DNA of 64,000 nucleotides, taken from contig NZ_AZFK01000042.1 in assembly GCF_001435775.1 (NCBI RefSeq), positions 39,694 through 103,693 on the forward strand. The letters run 5' to 3'. Positions 9,805 through 18,854 of this stretch are shown here, in pieces. The notes beneath the pieces are model-generated. The model saw only the letters and a program-made list of their open reading frames with translations, did no database searches and was not told the origin of the DNA. The first letter of the stretch is position 1; each line of letters opens with the position of its first letter. The stretch comes from Limosilactobacillus ingluviei DSM 15946 (GTDB lineage: Bacteria > Bacillota > Bacilli > Lactobacillales > Lactobacillaceae). A program made the position numbers and the translations under genes.

Positions 9805-9832
9805 GTGACATTGCGCCGTTTCGCGGTATAAT
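9805..9832 (+). promoter_or_regulatory. Probable ftsW operon promoter
   Basis: Consensus -10 TATAAT (9827-9832) with GTGACA (9805-9810) as -35, spacer 16. It lies 33 nt before the ftsW start. Confidence 0.65.
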
Positions 9833-9864
9833 TTTGGCAACACGTGCCCGAGAAGGGGGTTTTT

Positions 9865-11049
9865 ATGCGAAGATTAAAGGAAAAAATGCGCCAGCTCGAC
9901 CCGTGGCTGCTGGTGCCCTACCTGCTTTTGTGTGCGATCGGGATTGTGATGGTCTACTCGGCCAGCGCCGCGATTCGGATGCAGACCGGGGGCTCGCCGA
10001 CGGCCTATTTGTTCAAGCAGACGATCTACGTCTTATTGGGGGTCAGTGGGGCGCTCTTGATTGCCAACATGAATTTGAACGTCTTTCGCGACGCGCGGCT
10101 CCTAGGTTATTCGGCCTTGGCCCTGTTAGGGAGTTTGATCTTTGTGAAGGGCTTTGGGGCGGCCGTCAATGGGGCCCAGGGGTGGATCAACCTAGGGATC
10201 ATCAGCATCCAGCCGGCTGAAGTGGTCAAGTTCTACCTGGTTATTTACCTGGCCAACCACTTTGCCAATTACGATGAACACCCAGAGGCCAGTCACCAGC
10301 ACATGTATACGCGCCCGGCGCTCCTAACGGGGGCTTTGCTGTTCTTGATTGTGATTCAGCCCGATACCGGGGGGATGGCGATCAATGCCGCGATTGCCTT
10401 TGTGATCTTTTTGGCCGGTGCGACGGCCTGGAAAATCGGCTCGCTGATTTTATCATCGGCCCTGGCGGTCATAATGATCGGCTTACCCCTGGCGTCAAAT
10501 TGGATTATTGACCACTGGTCTGGTAGCTATAAGGCGGCCCGCTTTGTTGCCTACATGAATCCCTTTGGGACCAAGAATGGGGCCGGGGCCCAGCTGGTCA
10601 ATTCCTACTACGCGATCAGCAACGGTGGGCTGACCGGGGCTGGGCTGGGCAATAGTATTCAAAAGATGGGTTATCTGCCCGAACCCAACACCGACTTTAT
10701 CCTGGCGGTGATTGCCGAAGAACTCGGCTTTGTGGCCGTCGCTTTGATTTTAGTCTTGCTGGCGATCTTAGTCTGCCGGATTATTATTTTAGGAGCGCGG
10801 ACCAATGAGATGTACGAAGGCCTGCTCTGCTACGGGGTGGCGACATTTTTAGCGGTCGAAACCGCCTTTAACGTCGGTGGGGTCTCCGGGCTCTTGCCGA
10901 TTACCGGGGTGACCTTGCCCTTTATTTCTTACGGGGGGTCCAGTATGCTGGTCTTAAGTGCCTCCTTAGGCTTGATTTTAAATGTCAGCCGTCGCCAAAA
11001 GGAGCGGGCGGCCCTGGCAAAATTGGAAGGGGAGATGGCCCATGTTTGA
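9865..11049 (+). CDS. ftsW: FtsW/RodA/SpoVE-family peptidoglycan glycosyltransferase
   Basis: 394-aa SEDS-family membrane protein with about ten transmembrane segments. It polymerises lipid II together with a class B PBP, at the septum if it is FtsW. Signatures: GAQGWINLG then SIQPAE in the middle loop, AEELGF, and PFISYGGSS near the C-terminus. The ATG at 9865 follows AAGGGGG by 5 nt; an upstream in-frame GTG (9844) is disfavoured. FtsW is favoured over RodA because this locus, next to ylbG/rsmD/coaD, usually carries ftsW in lactobacilli. The gene overlaps the next by 8 nt. Confidence 0.9.
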   Translation: MRRLKEKMRQLDPWLLVPYLLLCAIGIVMVYSASAAIRMQTGGSPTAYLFKQTIYVLLGVSGALLIANMNLNVFRDARLLGYSALALLGSLIFVKGFGAAVNGAQGWINLGIISIQPAEVVKFYLVIYLANHFANYDEHPEASHQHMYTRPALLTGALLFLIVIQPDTGGMAINAAIAFVIFLAGATAWKIGSLILSSALAVIMIGLPLASNWIIDHWSGSYKAARFVAYMNPFGTKNGAGAQLVNSYYAISNGGLTGAGLGNSIQKMGYLPEPNTDFILAVIAEELGFVAVALILVLLAILVCRIIILGARTNEMYEGLLCYGVATFLAVETAFNVGGVSGLLPITGVTLPFISYGGSSMLVLSASLGLILNVSRRQKERAALAKLEGEMAHV

Positions 11050-11320
11050 GTTGACTGAGCGTCAAGGGCTCGTTGTCTACATTACCAGCCGCCGCGTGGT
11101 CCGGGTCCTACGCCATTACGGCCGGATCCAATATGTGTCCAAGCACTTTCACTACGTCATGATGTACGTGAATCAAGCCCAAGTGGCCAAGGTACTGCCG
11201 GAAATCAAGCAGTTGCGCAACGTCAAACGGGTGGAACTGTCGCCCTGGCAAACGCTGGATCCCGACGTGGTGGATCTGAAATCGACCGGCCTGTATAAAT
11301 CACAAGATGAGGATGAATAA
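11042..11320 (+). CDS. ylbG: DUF2129 protein YlbG
   Basis: 92-aa cytosolic protein of the YlbG/DUF2129 family: basic N-terminal half with YITSRRVVRVLRHYG, central HYVMMYVN, acidic C-terminus. Function unknown. The ATG at 11042 overlaps the ftsW stop by 8 nt; earlier in-frame codons lie inside ftsW and give unrelated sequence. It is followed after 3 nt by rsmD, the order ylbG-rsmD-coaD-ylbL known from Bacillus. Confidence 0.85.
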   Translation: MFELTERQGLVVYITSRRVVRVLRHYGRIQYVSKHFHYVMMYVNQAQVAKVLPEIKQLRNVKRVELSPWQTLDPDVVDLKSTGLYKSQDEDE

Positions 11321-11323
11321 ACG

Positions 11324-11887
11324 ATGCGAGTAGTTGCAGGAGAATTTCGCGGCCGCAAGTTAAGTGCGGTCCCGGGGATGGCGACCCGTCCGACCACGGA
11401 CAAAGTCAAAGAGTCCCTCTTTAATATCATCGGCCCCTACTTTGATGGCGGGGTCAGCTTAGATCTGTTTGCCGGCAGCGGTGGCCTCAGTATTGAAGGG
11501 GTCAGCCGCGGGATTGAACGCGCGGTCTTGATTGACCGCCAGTACGCGGCGATCAAGACGATCCAAAAAAATATCGCCGCGACCAAGCACCCGGAAAAAT
11601 TTGACGTGTTTAAGCAGGATGCGGAAAAGGCACTGAAGCTGTTAGCCGCCCACGACGAGCATTTTGACCTGGTCTACCTCGATCCGCCCTACGCCAAGCA
11701 AAAAATTGTCGCCAACCTGACGACGATGGTGGCCTTAGACCTGCTTAATCCGGGGGCGGTAATTGTGGCGGAAACCAATCAGGAAGCCAATTTGCCAGCG
11801 GATTTGCCGGGCTTTGAACTGGTGCGGCGCCACGATTACGGGATTACGGTGCTGACGATTTATCATTTTAACGGGAAAGAAGGATAA
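11324..11887 (+). CDS. rsmD: 16S rRNA (guanine(966)-N2)-methyltransferase
   Basis: 187-aa Rossmann-fold SAM methyltransferase that modifies G966 of 16S rRNA during 30S assembly. SAM-binding loop DLFAGSGGLSIE at about residue 47 and the amino-methylase catalytic motif LDPPYAK at about 120. Starts 3 nt after ylbG and ends 2 nt before coaD, so it is in the middle of a tight operon. Confidence 0.94.
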   Translation: MRVVAGEFRGRKLSAVPGMATRPTTDKVKESLFNIIGPYFDGGVSLDLFAGSGGLSIEGVSRGIERAVLIDRQYAAIKTIQKNIAATKHPEKFDVFKQDAEKALKLLAAHDEHFDLVYLDPPYAKQKIVANLTTMVALDLLNPGAVIVAETNQEANLPADLPGFELVRRHDYGITVLTIYHFNGKEG

Positions 11888-11889
11888 AC

Positions 11890-12423
11890 ATGAAAGTAGC
11901 AATTTTTCCGGGGACCTTTGATCCCCTGACCCTGGGCCACCTCGATTTGATCAAGCGGGGGAGCGTCTTATTTGACCAGTTGGCGGTCGCAGTCATGACC
12001 AATACCGCCAAGGAACCGCTCTTTACCGTCGAAGAGCGGGTGGAACAAGTCAAGCGGGCCACCAGTGGCTTTGACAACGTGACGGTGATTACCACCCAGG
12101 GCTTGACGGTTGATTTAATGAACAAGATTGGGGCGGACTACCTCTTGCGGGGGCTGCGCAATACCAATGACTTCCAGTACGAACGCGATATTGCGGCGAT
12201 GAACCAATTCTTGGATGATCAAGTTGAAACGGTCTTCTTGTTGGCCGACCCGAAGTACCAACACCTCTCCTCGAGCCTGCTCAAGGAAGTGGCCCGCTTT
12301 GGCGGCGACATCGATGCCCTCTTGCCGTCCAATATTTCGGCGGACCTGGCCAAGCGGATGCACGAACGCGAAGAGGCCCGGATCAGCGCCCGCAACCAGG
12401 GGCAAGCCACGGAGGAAAAATAA
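11890..12423 (+). CDS. coaD: Phosphopantetheine adenylyltransferase
   Basis: 177-aa nucleotidyltransferase catalysing the penultimate step of coenzyme A synthesis. Signature FPGTFDPLTLGHLD at the N-terminus (TxGH variant of HxGH), LRGLRNTNDFQYE in the middle, and SSSLLKEVARFGGD in the C-terminal third. It has a somewhat long polar tail. It is followed immediately by ylbL (start directly after the stop codon). Confidence 0.95.
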   Translation: MKVAIFPGTFDPLTLGHLDLIKRGSVLFDQLAVAVMTNTAKEPLFTVEERVEQVKRATSGFDNVTVITTQGLTVDLMNKIGADYLLRGLRNTNDFQYERDIAAMNQFLDDQVETVFLLADPKYQHLSSSLLKEVARFGGDIDALLPSNISADLAKRMHEREEARISARNQGQATEEK

Positions 12424-13476
12424 ATGAACACGAAACAAGATAAGCGGATTCTCCGCCGGATCTTGGGGGGCCTGCTTGCCATTTTATTTGTGGCCTGGGC
12501 CCTTTTTTGGCCTTTAAACAGCTACATTGAGAGTCCCGGCACCGCCGACGACCTCAAGGCCTACGTTAAGGTCAAAGATCACCCCGATCGGGGCAAGGGG
12601 AGTTTTATGATTACCTCGGTCTACTTGCAACAGGCCCGGCCGGCGACTTGGATCTGGGCCAAATTGACCCCGCACACGACGATTGAATCAGCCGCGGCGG
12701 TCACGGGCGGCCAGTCGAGTCGGACCTACAATAAAGTGCAGGACTTCTACATGCAAAGTGCGATCAATGAAGCGATCGCGGTGGCCTTTAAGGCGGCCCA
12801 CCAGGAATACCATAAGGAGTATTTGGGCATTTACGTCCTGTCGGTACAAAAGAATTCGCGCTTCAAGCACCAAGTCAAGGTTGGCGATACGATCACGGCG
12901 GTCAACGGCCATCATTTTGACAACGCGGCCGGCTACCAGCAATACATCGCCCACCGCCCGGTCGGCAGCCGCCTGACGGTGACTTACCTGCATAACGGTC
13001 GCACCAAGCAGGCGACCCAAAAGCTGGTCAAAATCGCGACCGGCAAGCCCGGGATCGGGATTATCCTGACTGACAACGTCAAGGTCACGACCAAGATCAA
13101 GACCAAGATTGATCCTGGTCAGATCGGGGGTCCATCAGGTGGGTTGATGTTTGCCCTGCAAGTATACGAGCAACTGACCCAACAGGACCTGCGCCACGGC
13201 CGCAAGATCGCCGGGACCGGGACGATCAATGCCAAGGGTCAGGTCGGTGAAATCGGCGGGATCGACAAAAAGGTGATTGCCGCCCACAAGGCAGGGGCAA
13301 CGGTCTTCTTTGCGCCCTACGTCAAGCCGACCAAGGTGGTCTTAAAATACGAAGAAGGCCACCAAACAAACTACCAGTTGGCGAAGGCAACGGCGCAAAA
13401 ATACGCGCCGAAGATGAAGGTCGTGCCGGTTAAAACGTTCAATGACGCGGTTAAGTACTTACAAACTCATCGCTAA
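12424..13476 (+). CDS. ylbL: PDZ-Lon serine protease (SepM/YlbL family)
   Basis: 350-aa membrane-anchored protease: N-terminal signal anchor (about residues 13-30), PDZ domain (about 130-200) and a Lon-type catalytic domain. Nucleophile S238 lies in GGPSGGLMFAL and the lysine of the Ser-Lys dyad is K282 or K283 in IGGIDKKVIAAHKAGA. In streptococci the homologue SepM trims the competence pheromone outside the cell; here the substrate is unknown, though the comE operon follows. It is last in the ftsW-ylbG-rsmD-coaD-ylbL run, then a small unknown gene. Confidence 0.9.
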   Translation: MNTKQDKRILRRILGGLLAILFVAWALFWPLNSYIESPGTADDLKAYVKVKDHPDRGKGSFMITSVYLQQARPATWIWAKLTPHTTIESAAAVTGGQSSRTYNKVQDFYMQSAINEAIAVAFKAAHQEYHKEYLGIYVLSVQKNSRFKHQVKVGDTITAVNGHHFDNAAGYQQYIAHRPVGSRLTVTYLHNGRTKQATQKLVKIATGKPGIGIILTDNVKVTTKIKTKIDPGQIGGPSGGLMFALQVYEQLTQQDLRHGRKIAGTGTINAKGQVGEIGGIDKKVIAAHKAGATVFFAPYVKPTKVVLKYEEGHQTNYQLAKATAQKYAPKMKVVPVKTFNDAVKYLQTHR

Positions 13477-13492
13477 CAAGGAGGGGGAACCA

Positions 13493-13783
13493 ATGCGGTT
13501 AATGTTGACGACTAACATCCTTGACCCGCAACGCTACGAACGGCAGGAATTGCTCACGGTCGTTGTCGAGCGGGACTTGACGCTGACGAAATTAGACGCC
13601 CAGGTCTATGAGGAACTGTACGAAACGGCCAAGGACAAATTGAGCTCTCGCGCCCAGATCGAATTGGCCGACGGGGTCATGGGCTTACAGTTCACCCCGC
13701 AGATCGTGTACCAAAACGGGCAGGCCAGCCAGATCTTGCTCCACGCGACCGGGATGCTGTTCAAGGACACGGCGCCATATTAA
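13493..13783 (+). CDS. Conserved-looking small protein, function unknown
   Basis: 96-aa soluble protein with no recognised domain. It mixes beta-prone segments (LLTVVVERDLTL, GVMGLQFTPQIVY) with one amphipathic helix (LDAQVYEELYETAKDKL). The ATG at 13493 has an excellent AAGGAGGGGG at 13478-13487. It begins 16 nt after ylbL and precedes a terminator, so it is likely the last gene of that operon. No signal peptide or membrane segment. I do not recognise a family. Confidence 0.75.
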   Translation: MRLMLTTNILDPQRYERQELLTVVVERDLTLTKLDAQVYEELYETAKDKLSSRAQIELADGVMGLQFTPQIVYQNGQASQILLHATGMLFKDTAPY

Positions 13784-13790
13784 GTTTTGT

Positions 13791-13822
13791 GCACCATGGT
13801 GAAAACACCGTGGTGCTTTTTC
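13791..13822 (+). terminator. Terminator before comE operon
   Basis: Eleven-bp stem 13791-13801/13806-13816 with one G-U pair, AAAA loop and T-rich tail. Confidence 0.88.
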
Positions 13823-13917
13823 TTTTGGGGGAGGGCAGAAAAAAACCCCCTAATTCCAAATTAAAAAGTTAAAAATCGCCCGCTTTGACGTATATATAAG
13901 ATAAGGGGGTGAAAAAT

Positions 13918-14532
13918 ATGGAACAACTCTTAACCCAGCTCAAGGAAAGCTGGGAGATGCATAAAACGGCCTGGTTGATCGGCTTGGCCCTCGTCCTTGG
14001 TGGGGGTGGCTATTGGTATCACCAGACGATGAGTGCGCCGCCGGTGTTGCCACAGCGTCAGTCGGCTCCGGTCAAATCTGCGCCGGCTAATACCGGCAAG
14101 GTGGTCGTGGACGTCAAAGGGGCGGTCAACCACCCGGGGGTCTACACCCTGGCCAAGAGCCAGCGGGTCCAAGAGGCGATCAAAGCCGCCGGGGGCCAGA
14201 CGCCGGCGGCTGACATGCGCCAGGTCAATTTAGCCAAGCAATTGGTCGACCAACAAGTCGTCTACGTCCCGAGCCAGGGTGAACAGGTCGCAACCCCGCT
14301 CGATTCGGCGGGGGCTGGCGGGGGAACGGCCGCTGATCAGGAAAAGATCAACCTGAACCAGGCCACGAAGGAAGGTTTGATGAAAATCAGCGGGATCGGC
14401 GATAAAAAGGCCGATAAAATCCTGGCCTACCGTCAAAGCCACGGCCAGTTCAAAACGATTGAGGAACTGCAAAACGTGGATGGCTTTGGTGAAAAGACCG
14501 TCGCAAAATTAAAGGACCAACTTGCGGTTTAA
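13918..14532 (+). CDS. comEA: Competence DNA receptor ComEA
   Basis: 204-aa membrane-anchored DNA-binding protein of the transformation machinery. One transmembrane anchor (about residues 16-36), an SLBB domain around VVVDVKGAVNHPGVYTL (about 63-115), and a C-terminal helix-hairpin-helix pair with ISGIGDKKADKI and VDGFGEKTVAKL. The ATG at 13918 is 8 nt after AAGGGGG; a GTG at 13909 overlaps that site. It is first gene of comEA-EB-EC. Confidence 0.93.
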   Translation: MEQLLTQLKESWEMHKTAWLIGLALVLGGGGYWYHQTMSAPPVLPQRQSAPVKSAPANTGKVVVDVKGAVNHPGVYTLAKSQRVQEAIKAAGGQTPAADMRQVNLAKQLVDQQVVYVPSQGEQVATPLDSAGAGGGTAADQEKINLNQATKEGLMKISGIGDKKADKILAYRQSHGQFKTIEELQNVDGFGEKTVAKLKDQLAV

Positions 14533-14606
14533 CCTGGTGTGACCCCAAAACTTTGCTATACTGGTACTATTGATGTTTACTCAAACCAGTAAAAGGGGGG
14601 AGAACG

Positions 14607-15089
14607 ATGAAGAAACGAATTGATTGGGATCAGTATTTTATGATCCAAGCGGCCTTGCTGGCGTCGCGCTCGACGTGCAAGCGCCTCTCCGTCGGGGCGG
14701 TGCTGGTCCGCGATAAGCGGATTATCGGCAGTGGCTATAATGGGTCGGTGGCCGGCGACGTGCACTGCATCGATGAAGATTGCTGCTTGCGCGATGGTCA
14801 CTGTGTCCGCACGATTCACGCGGAAATGAACGCCCTCTTACAATGTGCCCGTTTTGGGACCTCAACGGATGGCGCGAGCGTGTACGTGACCGATTTCCCG
14901 TGCCTGCAATGTACCAAGAGTCTGCTGCAGGCCGGCATTACCCAGATCAATTACCTGCGCAATTACCACAACGATGACTACGCGATGCGCTTGATTACCT
15001 TAAAAGGGGTCAAACTTCACCAGATTAAACTCGATGCCAATATCCTGGATGAGGTCAATTTAGACCAATACATCCACTTAAAGGACTAA
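14607..15089 (+). CDS. comEB: ComE operon protein 2, dCMP deaminase family
   Basis: 160-aa zinc-dependent cytidine/deoxycytidylate deaminase. Zinc and catalytic residues sit in HAEMNAL (about residue 71) and PCLQC (about 98); a cysteine cluster CIDEDCCLRDGHC precedes them, as in other ComEB proteins, and may bind a structural zinc. It is not required for transformation in Bacillus and probably supplies dUMP. It starts 74 nt after comEA with GGGGGGAG upstream; an inverted repeat (ACTGGT/ACCAGT) occupies the gap. Confidence 0.92.
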   Translation: MKKRIDWDQYFMIQAALLASRSTCKRLSVGAVLVRDKRIIGSGYNGSVAGDVHCIDEDCCLRDGHCVRTIHAEMNALLQCARFGTSTDGASVYVTDFPCLQCTKSLLQAGITQINYLRNYHNDDYAMRLITLKGVKLHQIKLDANILDEVNLDQYIHLKD

Positions 15090-15123
15090 GCGTACGCTTC
15101 AAATTGGCAGTTTCTTTGCGGCG

Positions 15124-17355
15124 GTGGCGGTCGCCTTGGTGGCCGCCTTGCTGTTGGGGCACCAGCTCTGGGCCGGGGTGGCGCTGGCCTACTTAGCTTG
15201 GCGATTGACGACTTGGCACTGCCCCCGCGGCCGGCGGTGGGTGGGGCTGCTGGCCCTGGCGATGGTGGGGCGTTGCCTGCTGCATCAGACCGTCATTCAG
15301 CAGCGGACCCTGCCGGCGGCCCGGATGGGGACCTACCAAGTCGTGGTCCAGCCGGACGCGTGGCAGGTCAATGGCCAACTGGCCTTAGCAACCGGACGGC
15401 TGGGCAAAGAGCCAGTGCGGGTCAGTCTGCAGTTGACCTCACCGGCCCAAGTCAAGCAAATCAAGCAGTTGACGACGCCGGTGGTCGCTACGGTCACCGG
15501 ACAAAAGGGGCCCCTGTTGCCCGCCACCAACGTCAACCAATTCGATTATCAAAAATATGAAAACGCCCAGGGGGTGGCCAACCAGGTGCGCGGTCGCGGG
15601 GCGTTGACCCCGCTGGCCCCGGCTAGCCCCTGGGCGGTCATTCACGGCTGGCGCGCCCGGCTGACGCATCGCTTGGCGCGCTTTCCCCAGCCCCTGGCCA
15701 GCTATTGTCAGCGCTTGTTGTTAGGCCAAAATGATCCGGCCTTGGGTCCCACCATTACGGCGGCCCAGACCCTCGGGGTGATTCACCTCTTTTGTTTGTC
15801 GGGGTTGCACGCCTTTGTCTTTGTAGCCTTGCTGCGTGGGGGACTTTTGGCCTTGCATGTGACCAGAGAGACTACCACCTGGCTGGAAATTATTGCCCTG
15901 CCCCTCTTGTGGGTGCTGGGCGGGGGTGCTACCAGCCTGACCCGGGCGATTTTGATGTTAGAATTCCAATTACTGGCTCGGCAGGCCGGTTGCTCCAGTC
16001 GGGTCAGTTGGCAGGTGAGTTTGATTCTCCACTCGCTCTTGCAGCCCGGGGTGCTGCTGTCGCTGGGCGGTCAGCTGTCGTACTTGCTGGCCTGGGGAAT
16101 CAGTCGCTGCCAGTTTCAGGCGGCCTGGCGCCGCTTGGTGGCGATCCAGTTAATCGGCCTGCCGCCCTTATTATATGCGGCCTACCAATTCCACTTTTTG
16201 AGCCTGCTGGCCAACTGGCTACTGGTGCCCTTGTTTGCCAGTGTGGTCTTACCGGGCCTCTTGGTCATTGCCCTGCTGGGGCCGGGCTTTAGTGGGGTGG
16301 TAAGCCTGGCAAACGCTGGCTTGCAGGGGTTGCAAGCTGCTTTGACGGGTCTCGCGGCGCTGCCGGGCAACTGTTACTTCGGTAAACCGGCTGCGGTGGT
16401 GGTCGTCGGCTTACTGCTGGTCACCTTGCTTTTGGTCGAGGAGGAAGTCCGTTTTCGCCGCCGCTGGCCGTGGTTGATGGGGGCCTACCTGCTGTGCTTT
16501 GGGGTGATTCACTGTCCGCTTAGCGGCGAGGTCACCTTTGTCGACATCGGGCAGGGGGACTGTGCCCTGATTCGCACCCCGTTGAACCGCCAGGTGATCA
16601 TGATTGACACCGGCGGCCAGCTGCAGTTTCGCCCACCCGGCTGGGCAAAGCGCCAACCGGCCCAGCGGGACCGGGCCCTGACGACCAGCGTCAACTATCT
16701 GAAGAGCCACGGGATTCACCGGCTGGACTATTTGTGCCTCAGCCACCGTGATGCTGATCACATCGGTTACTTAACCACGGTCGTCCAACAGCTGCAAGTC
16801 AAGGCGATCCTGGTACCCCAGGGGATGGAAAAACTGCCGAAGCTGACCCGGCAACTTCCCGCCCAAGTCCCGGTGGTTCCGGTCACGGATCGCTCCCAGC
16901 CCGTGGGCTTGCCCCTGGCGGTCCTGCACCCCTTTGGCCCCGGGCAGGGGAAGAATGAAGATTCAATGGTCTTGTGGGGGAAATTTGGCGGCCAACGCTT
17001 CTTGTTTACCGGTGATTTAGACCGGGCCGGGGAGCGGGCCGTCCTTCACCGTTATCCCCAGCTGCAAGTGGAGGTCCTAAAATTGGGGCACCACGGCAGC
17101 CAAACGGCGAGTGATCCCGCGGTCTTGCGCCAGTTGCGCCCGCGGCTGGCGATTATTTCCGCGGGCCGCAAGAATCGCTACGGGCATCCCCACCAATCCA
17201 CCATCCAGACCTTAAAGCGCCAGCACATCCCCTTTTGGTCCACCCAACAGCGGGGGATGATTACCTATCGCTACTGGGGAAACCACGGCAAGTGGACGAC
17301 GAAATTGAAAGGGAGTGAACTGACGTGGATGTTGCCACCTTACGCACGCAATTAA
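15124..17355 (+). CDS. comEC: ComEC/Rec2 DNA-translocation channel
   Basis: About 743-aa polytopic membrane protein through which single-stranded DNA enters the cell during transformation. Hydrophobic N-terminus and DUF4131-like region, the competence domain with GVIHLFCLSGLHAF and many TM helices (about 220-450), then a metallo-beta-lactamase-like domain with LSHRDADHIGYL and LKLGHHGSQT. The protein appears intact, without frameshift. The start is uncertain: GTG 15124 is the only conventional codon but lacks a Shine-Dalgarno; the frame is open back to 15082, inside the comEB end, so translation may be coupled. Its 3' end overlaps holA by 31 nt. Confidence 0.9.
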   Translation: MAVALVAALLLGHQLWAGVALAYLAWRLTTWHCPRGRRWVGLLALAMVGRCLLHQTVIQQRTLPAARMGTYQVVVQPDAWQVNGQLALATGRLGKEPVRVSLQLTSPAQVKQIKQLTTPVVATVTGQKGPLLPATNVNQFDYQKYENAQGVANQVRGRGALTPLAPASPWAVIHGWRARLTHRLARFPQPLASYCQRLLLGQNDPALGPTITAAQTLGVIHLFCLSGLHAFVFVALLRGGLLALHVTRETTTWLEIIALPLLWVLGGGATSLTRAILMLEFQLLARQAGCSSRVSWQVSLILHSLLQPGVLLSLGGQLSYLLAWGISRCQFQAAWRRLVAIQLIGLPPLLYAAYQFHFLSLLANWLLVPLFASVVLPGLLVIALLGPGFSGVVSLANAGLQGLQAALTGLAALPGNCYFGKPAAVVVVGLLLVTLLLVEEEVRFRRRWPWLMGAYLLCFGVIHCPLSGEVTFVDIGQGDCALIRTPLNRQVIMIDTGGQLQFRPPGWAKRQPAQRDRALTTSVNYLKSHGIHRLDYLCLSHRDADHIGYLTTVVQQLQVKAILVPQGMEKLPKLTRQLPAQVPVVPVTDRSQPVGLPLAVLHPFGPGQGKNEDSMVLWGKFGGQRFLFTGDLDRAGERAVLHRYPQLQVEVLKLGHHGSQTASDPAVLRQLRPRLAIISAGRKNRYGHPHQSTIQTLKRQHIPFWSTQQRGMITYRYWGNHGKWTTKLKGSELTWMLPPYARN

Positions 17356-18350
17356 AAAATGCCCACCCTGCCCCGCTATACCTGGTCTTAGGGACCCAGC
17401 AGGTCTTATTGGATCAAGCCCGGGCTGCTTTTTTGGCCCTAGTGCCAGAAGAAGAGCGGGTCATGAACGTCGGCAGTTATGATTTGGAAGAGACGGATTT
17501 GGCGACGGCTTTGGACGATGCCCAGTCGGCGCCCTTTTTTGGGGAACGGCGGTTAGTCTTGTTAAACAAGCCGGCCTTTTTAACCGGAAATGGCGGCCGG
17601 GGGAAGGTCAAGCAGGATCCGGATTTGCTGTTAAACTACCTGAAGGCCCCGCAACCATCGACGGTGCTGGTGATTTTAGCGCCCTATGAAAAGCTCGATG
17701 GGCGCAAGGCCGTCGTCAAGGCGCTAAAAAAGCAGGCCGTGCAGGTCAGTGCCGCGCCGTTGAGTGAACAAGACGCCCGGCGGTTGATCCAGGCCCGGGT
17801 GCAGCAAGCCGGCTTTCACTTTGGCCGCGGAGCCTTGGATGAACTGGTGCGGCGCACGAACGCCGATTATGGTCTGATGATGGCTCATTTACCGCAGTTG
17901 CAACTCTTGGCTTACCAGAGCAAGGAAATCGATGCGGCCAGCGTGCAAGGGCTGGTGGCGCAATCGTTGGATGAAAACGTCTTTGATCTGGTGACGGCGG
18001 TCTTGCAGCGGCACCAAGAGCAGGCGCTGGGCTTATACCGGGAATTATTGGCCGCCCAACAACAGCCCCTGCAGATCAACGCGGTCCTGGTCAGTCAGTT
18101 CCGCTTGTTATTGCAGGTGAAAATTTTGACGGCCCGTGGGCTGAGTCAGGCGACCCTGGCTAAGCAACTCAAGGTCCACCCGTACCGGGTCAAATTGGCC
18201 GCCCAAACGGTCCAGCGCTTTACCTTACCGGCCTTGAGCCAAGCTTATCTCGGTTTGGTCCGGATTGAAAAAGCGCTCAAGACGACCAACCGGACGCCGG
18301 AATTGCTCTTTCAATTGTTCTTATTACAATACAGCCAAAAGGTTAGTTAA
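17325..18350 (+). CDS. holA: DNA polymerase III delta subunit
   Basis: 341-aa clamp-loader subunit that opens the sliding clamp. Divergent AAA+ fold: LYLVLGTQQVLLDQAR at the N-terminus, FFGERRLVLLNKPAFL around residue 70 and a helical collar C-terminus. The ATG at 17325 lies within the last 31 nt of comEC. It ends the competence operon, an arrangement shared with many Firmicutes, and a long GC-rich hairpin follows. Confidence 0.94.
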   Translation: MDVATLRTQLKNAHPAPLYLVLGTQQVLLDQARAAFLALVPEEERVMNVGSYDLEETDLATALDDAQSAPFFGERRLVLLNKPAFLTGNGGRGKVKQDPDLLLNYLKAPQPSTVLVILAPYEKLDGRKAVVKALKKQAVQVSAAPLSEQDARRLIQARVQQAGFHFGRGALDELVRRTNADYGLMMAHLPQLQLLAYQSKEIDAASVQGLVAQSLDENVFDLVTAVLQRHQEQALGLYRELLAAQQQPLQINAVLVSQFRLLLQVKILTARGLSQATLAKQLKVHPYRVKLAAQTVQRFTLPALSQAYLGLVRIEKALKTTNRTPELLFQLFLLQYSQKVS

Positions 18351-18360
18351 TTAAACTAAA

Positions 18361-18405
18361 CAAGCGCGCTGGGTGAGGAATTCCTCGCTCAGCGCGCTTG
18401 TTATT
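18361..18405 (+). terminator. Terminator after holA
   Basis: Eighteen-bp stem 18361-18378/18383-18400 with wobble pairs and AATT loop, tail TTATT. Confidence 0.8.
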
Positions 18406-18412
18406 AGGTAAT

Positions 18413-18438
18413 AAAAAACGCCGGGTGAATTCCCGACG
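18413..18438 (-). terminator. Terminator of rpsT
   Basis: On the minus strand a 7-bp stem (18432-18438/18419-18425, one G-U pair) is followed by U6 (18413-18418). Confidence 0.8.
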
Positions 18439-18449
18439 CTCTTATTTCA

Positions 18450-18704
18450 TTACTTTGCAAGGCGGGCAGCCAGACGTGACTTGTCACGGGCAGCCTTGTT
18501 AGCCTTGATCAAGCCCTTGGAGTGGGCGCGGTCAATGGCAGAGATTGCTTGCTTGTACAGATCTTCAACGTTGTCTGCACCGGCTAACTTTGCCTTGTCA
18601 AACTTCTTGATGGCAGTCCGCATAGCGCTCATTTGGGAAGCGTTGCGTGCTGCTGCCTTTTCGTTAACGCGGACGCGTTCGATTGCTGACTTAATAATTG
18701 GCAT
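18450..18704 (-). CDS. rpsT: 30S ribosomal protein S20
   Basis: 84-aa very basic helical ribosomal protein; the start [21 protein letters not shown] and the [19 protein letters not shown] segment near the end are typical. Ideal GGAGGTGA lies 7-8 nt before the ATG. It is monocistronic, convergent with holA and divergent from rpsO. Confidence 0.97.
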   Translation of the reverse strand: MPIIKSAIERVRVNEKAAARNASQMSAMRTAIKKFDKAKLAGADNVEDLYKQAISAIDRAHSKGLIKANKAARDKSRLAARLAK

Positions 18705-18818
18705 TTCAATTTCACCTCCGTACCTCTTGGTATCGGTTGACCAGAATTTTCAACATTTGTCATTATACCGAATCATGCCATGCAATGCAATAGGGATTCC
18801 CGAATGGAAAAAGAAAAC

Positions 18819-18847
18819 TTGCAATTGCCAGGGAAGTTTAGTATATT
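18819..18847 (+). promoter_or_regulatory. rpsO promoter
   Basis: TTGCAA (18819-18824), 17-bp spacer, TATATT (18842-18847). It leaves a leader of about 95 nt before rpsO. Confidence 0.78.
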
Positions 18848-18854
18848 AGCTAGG

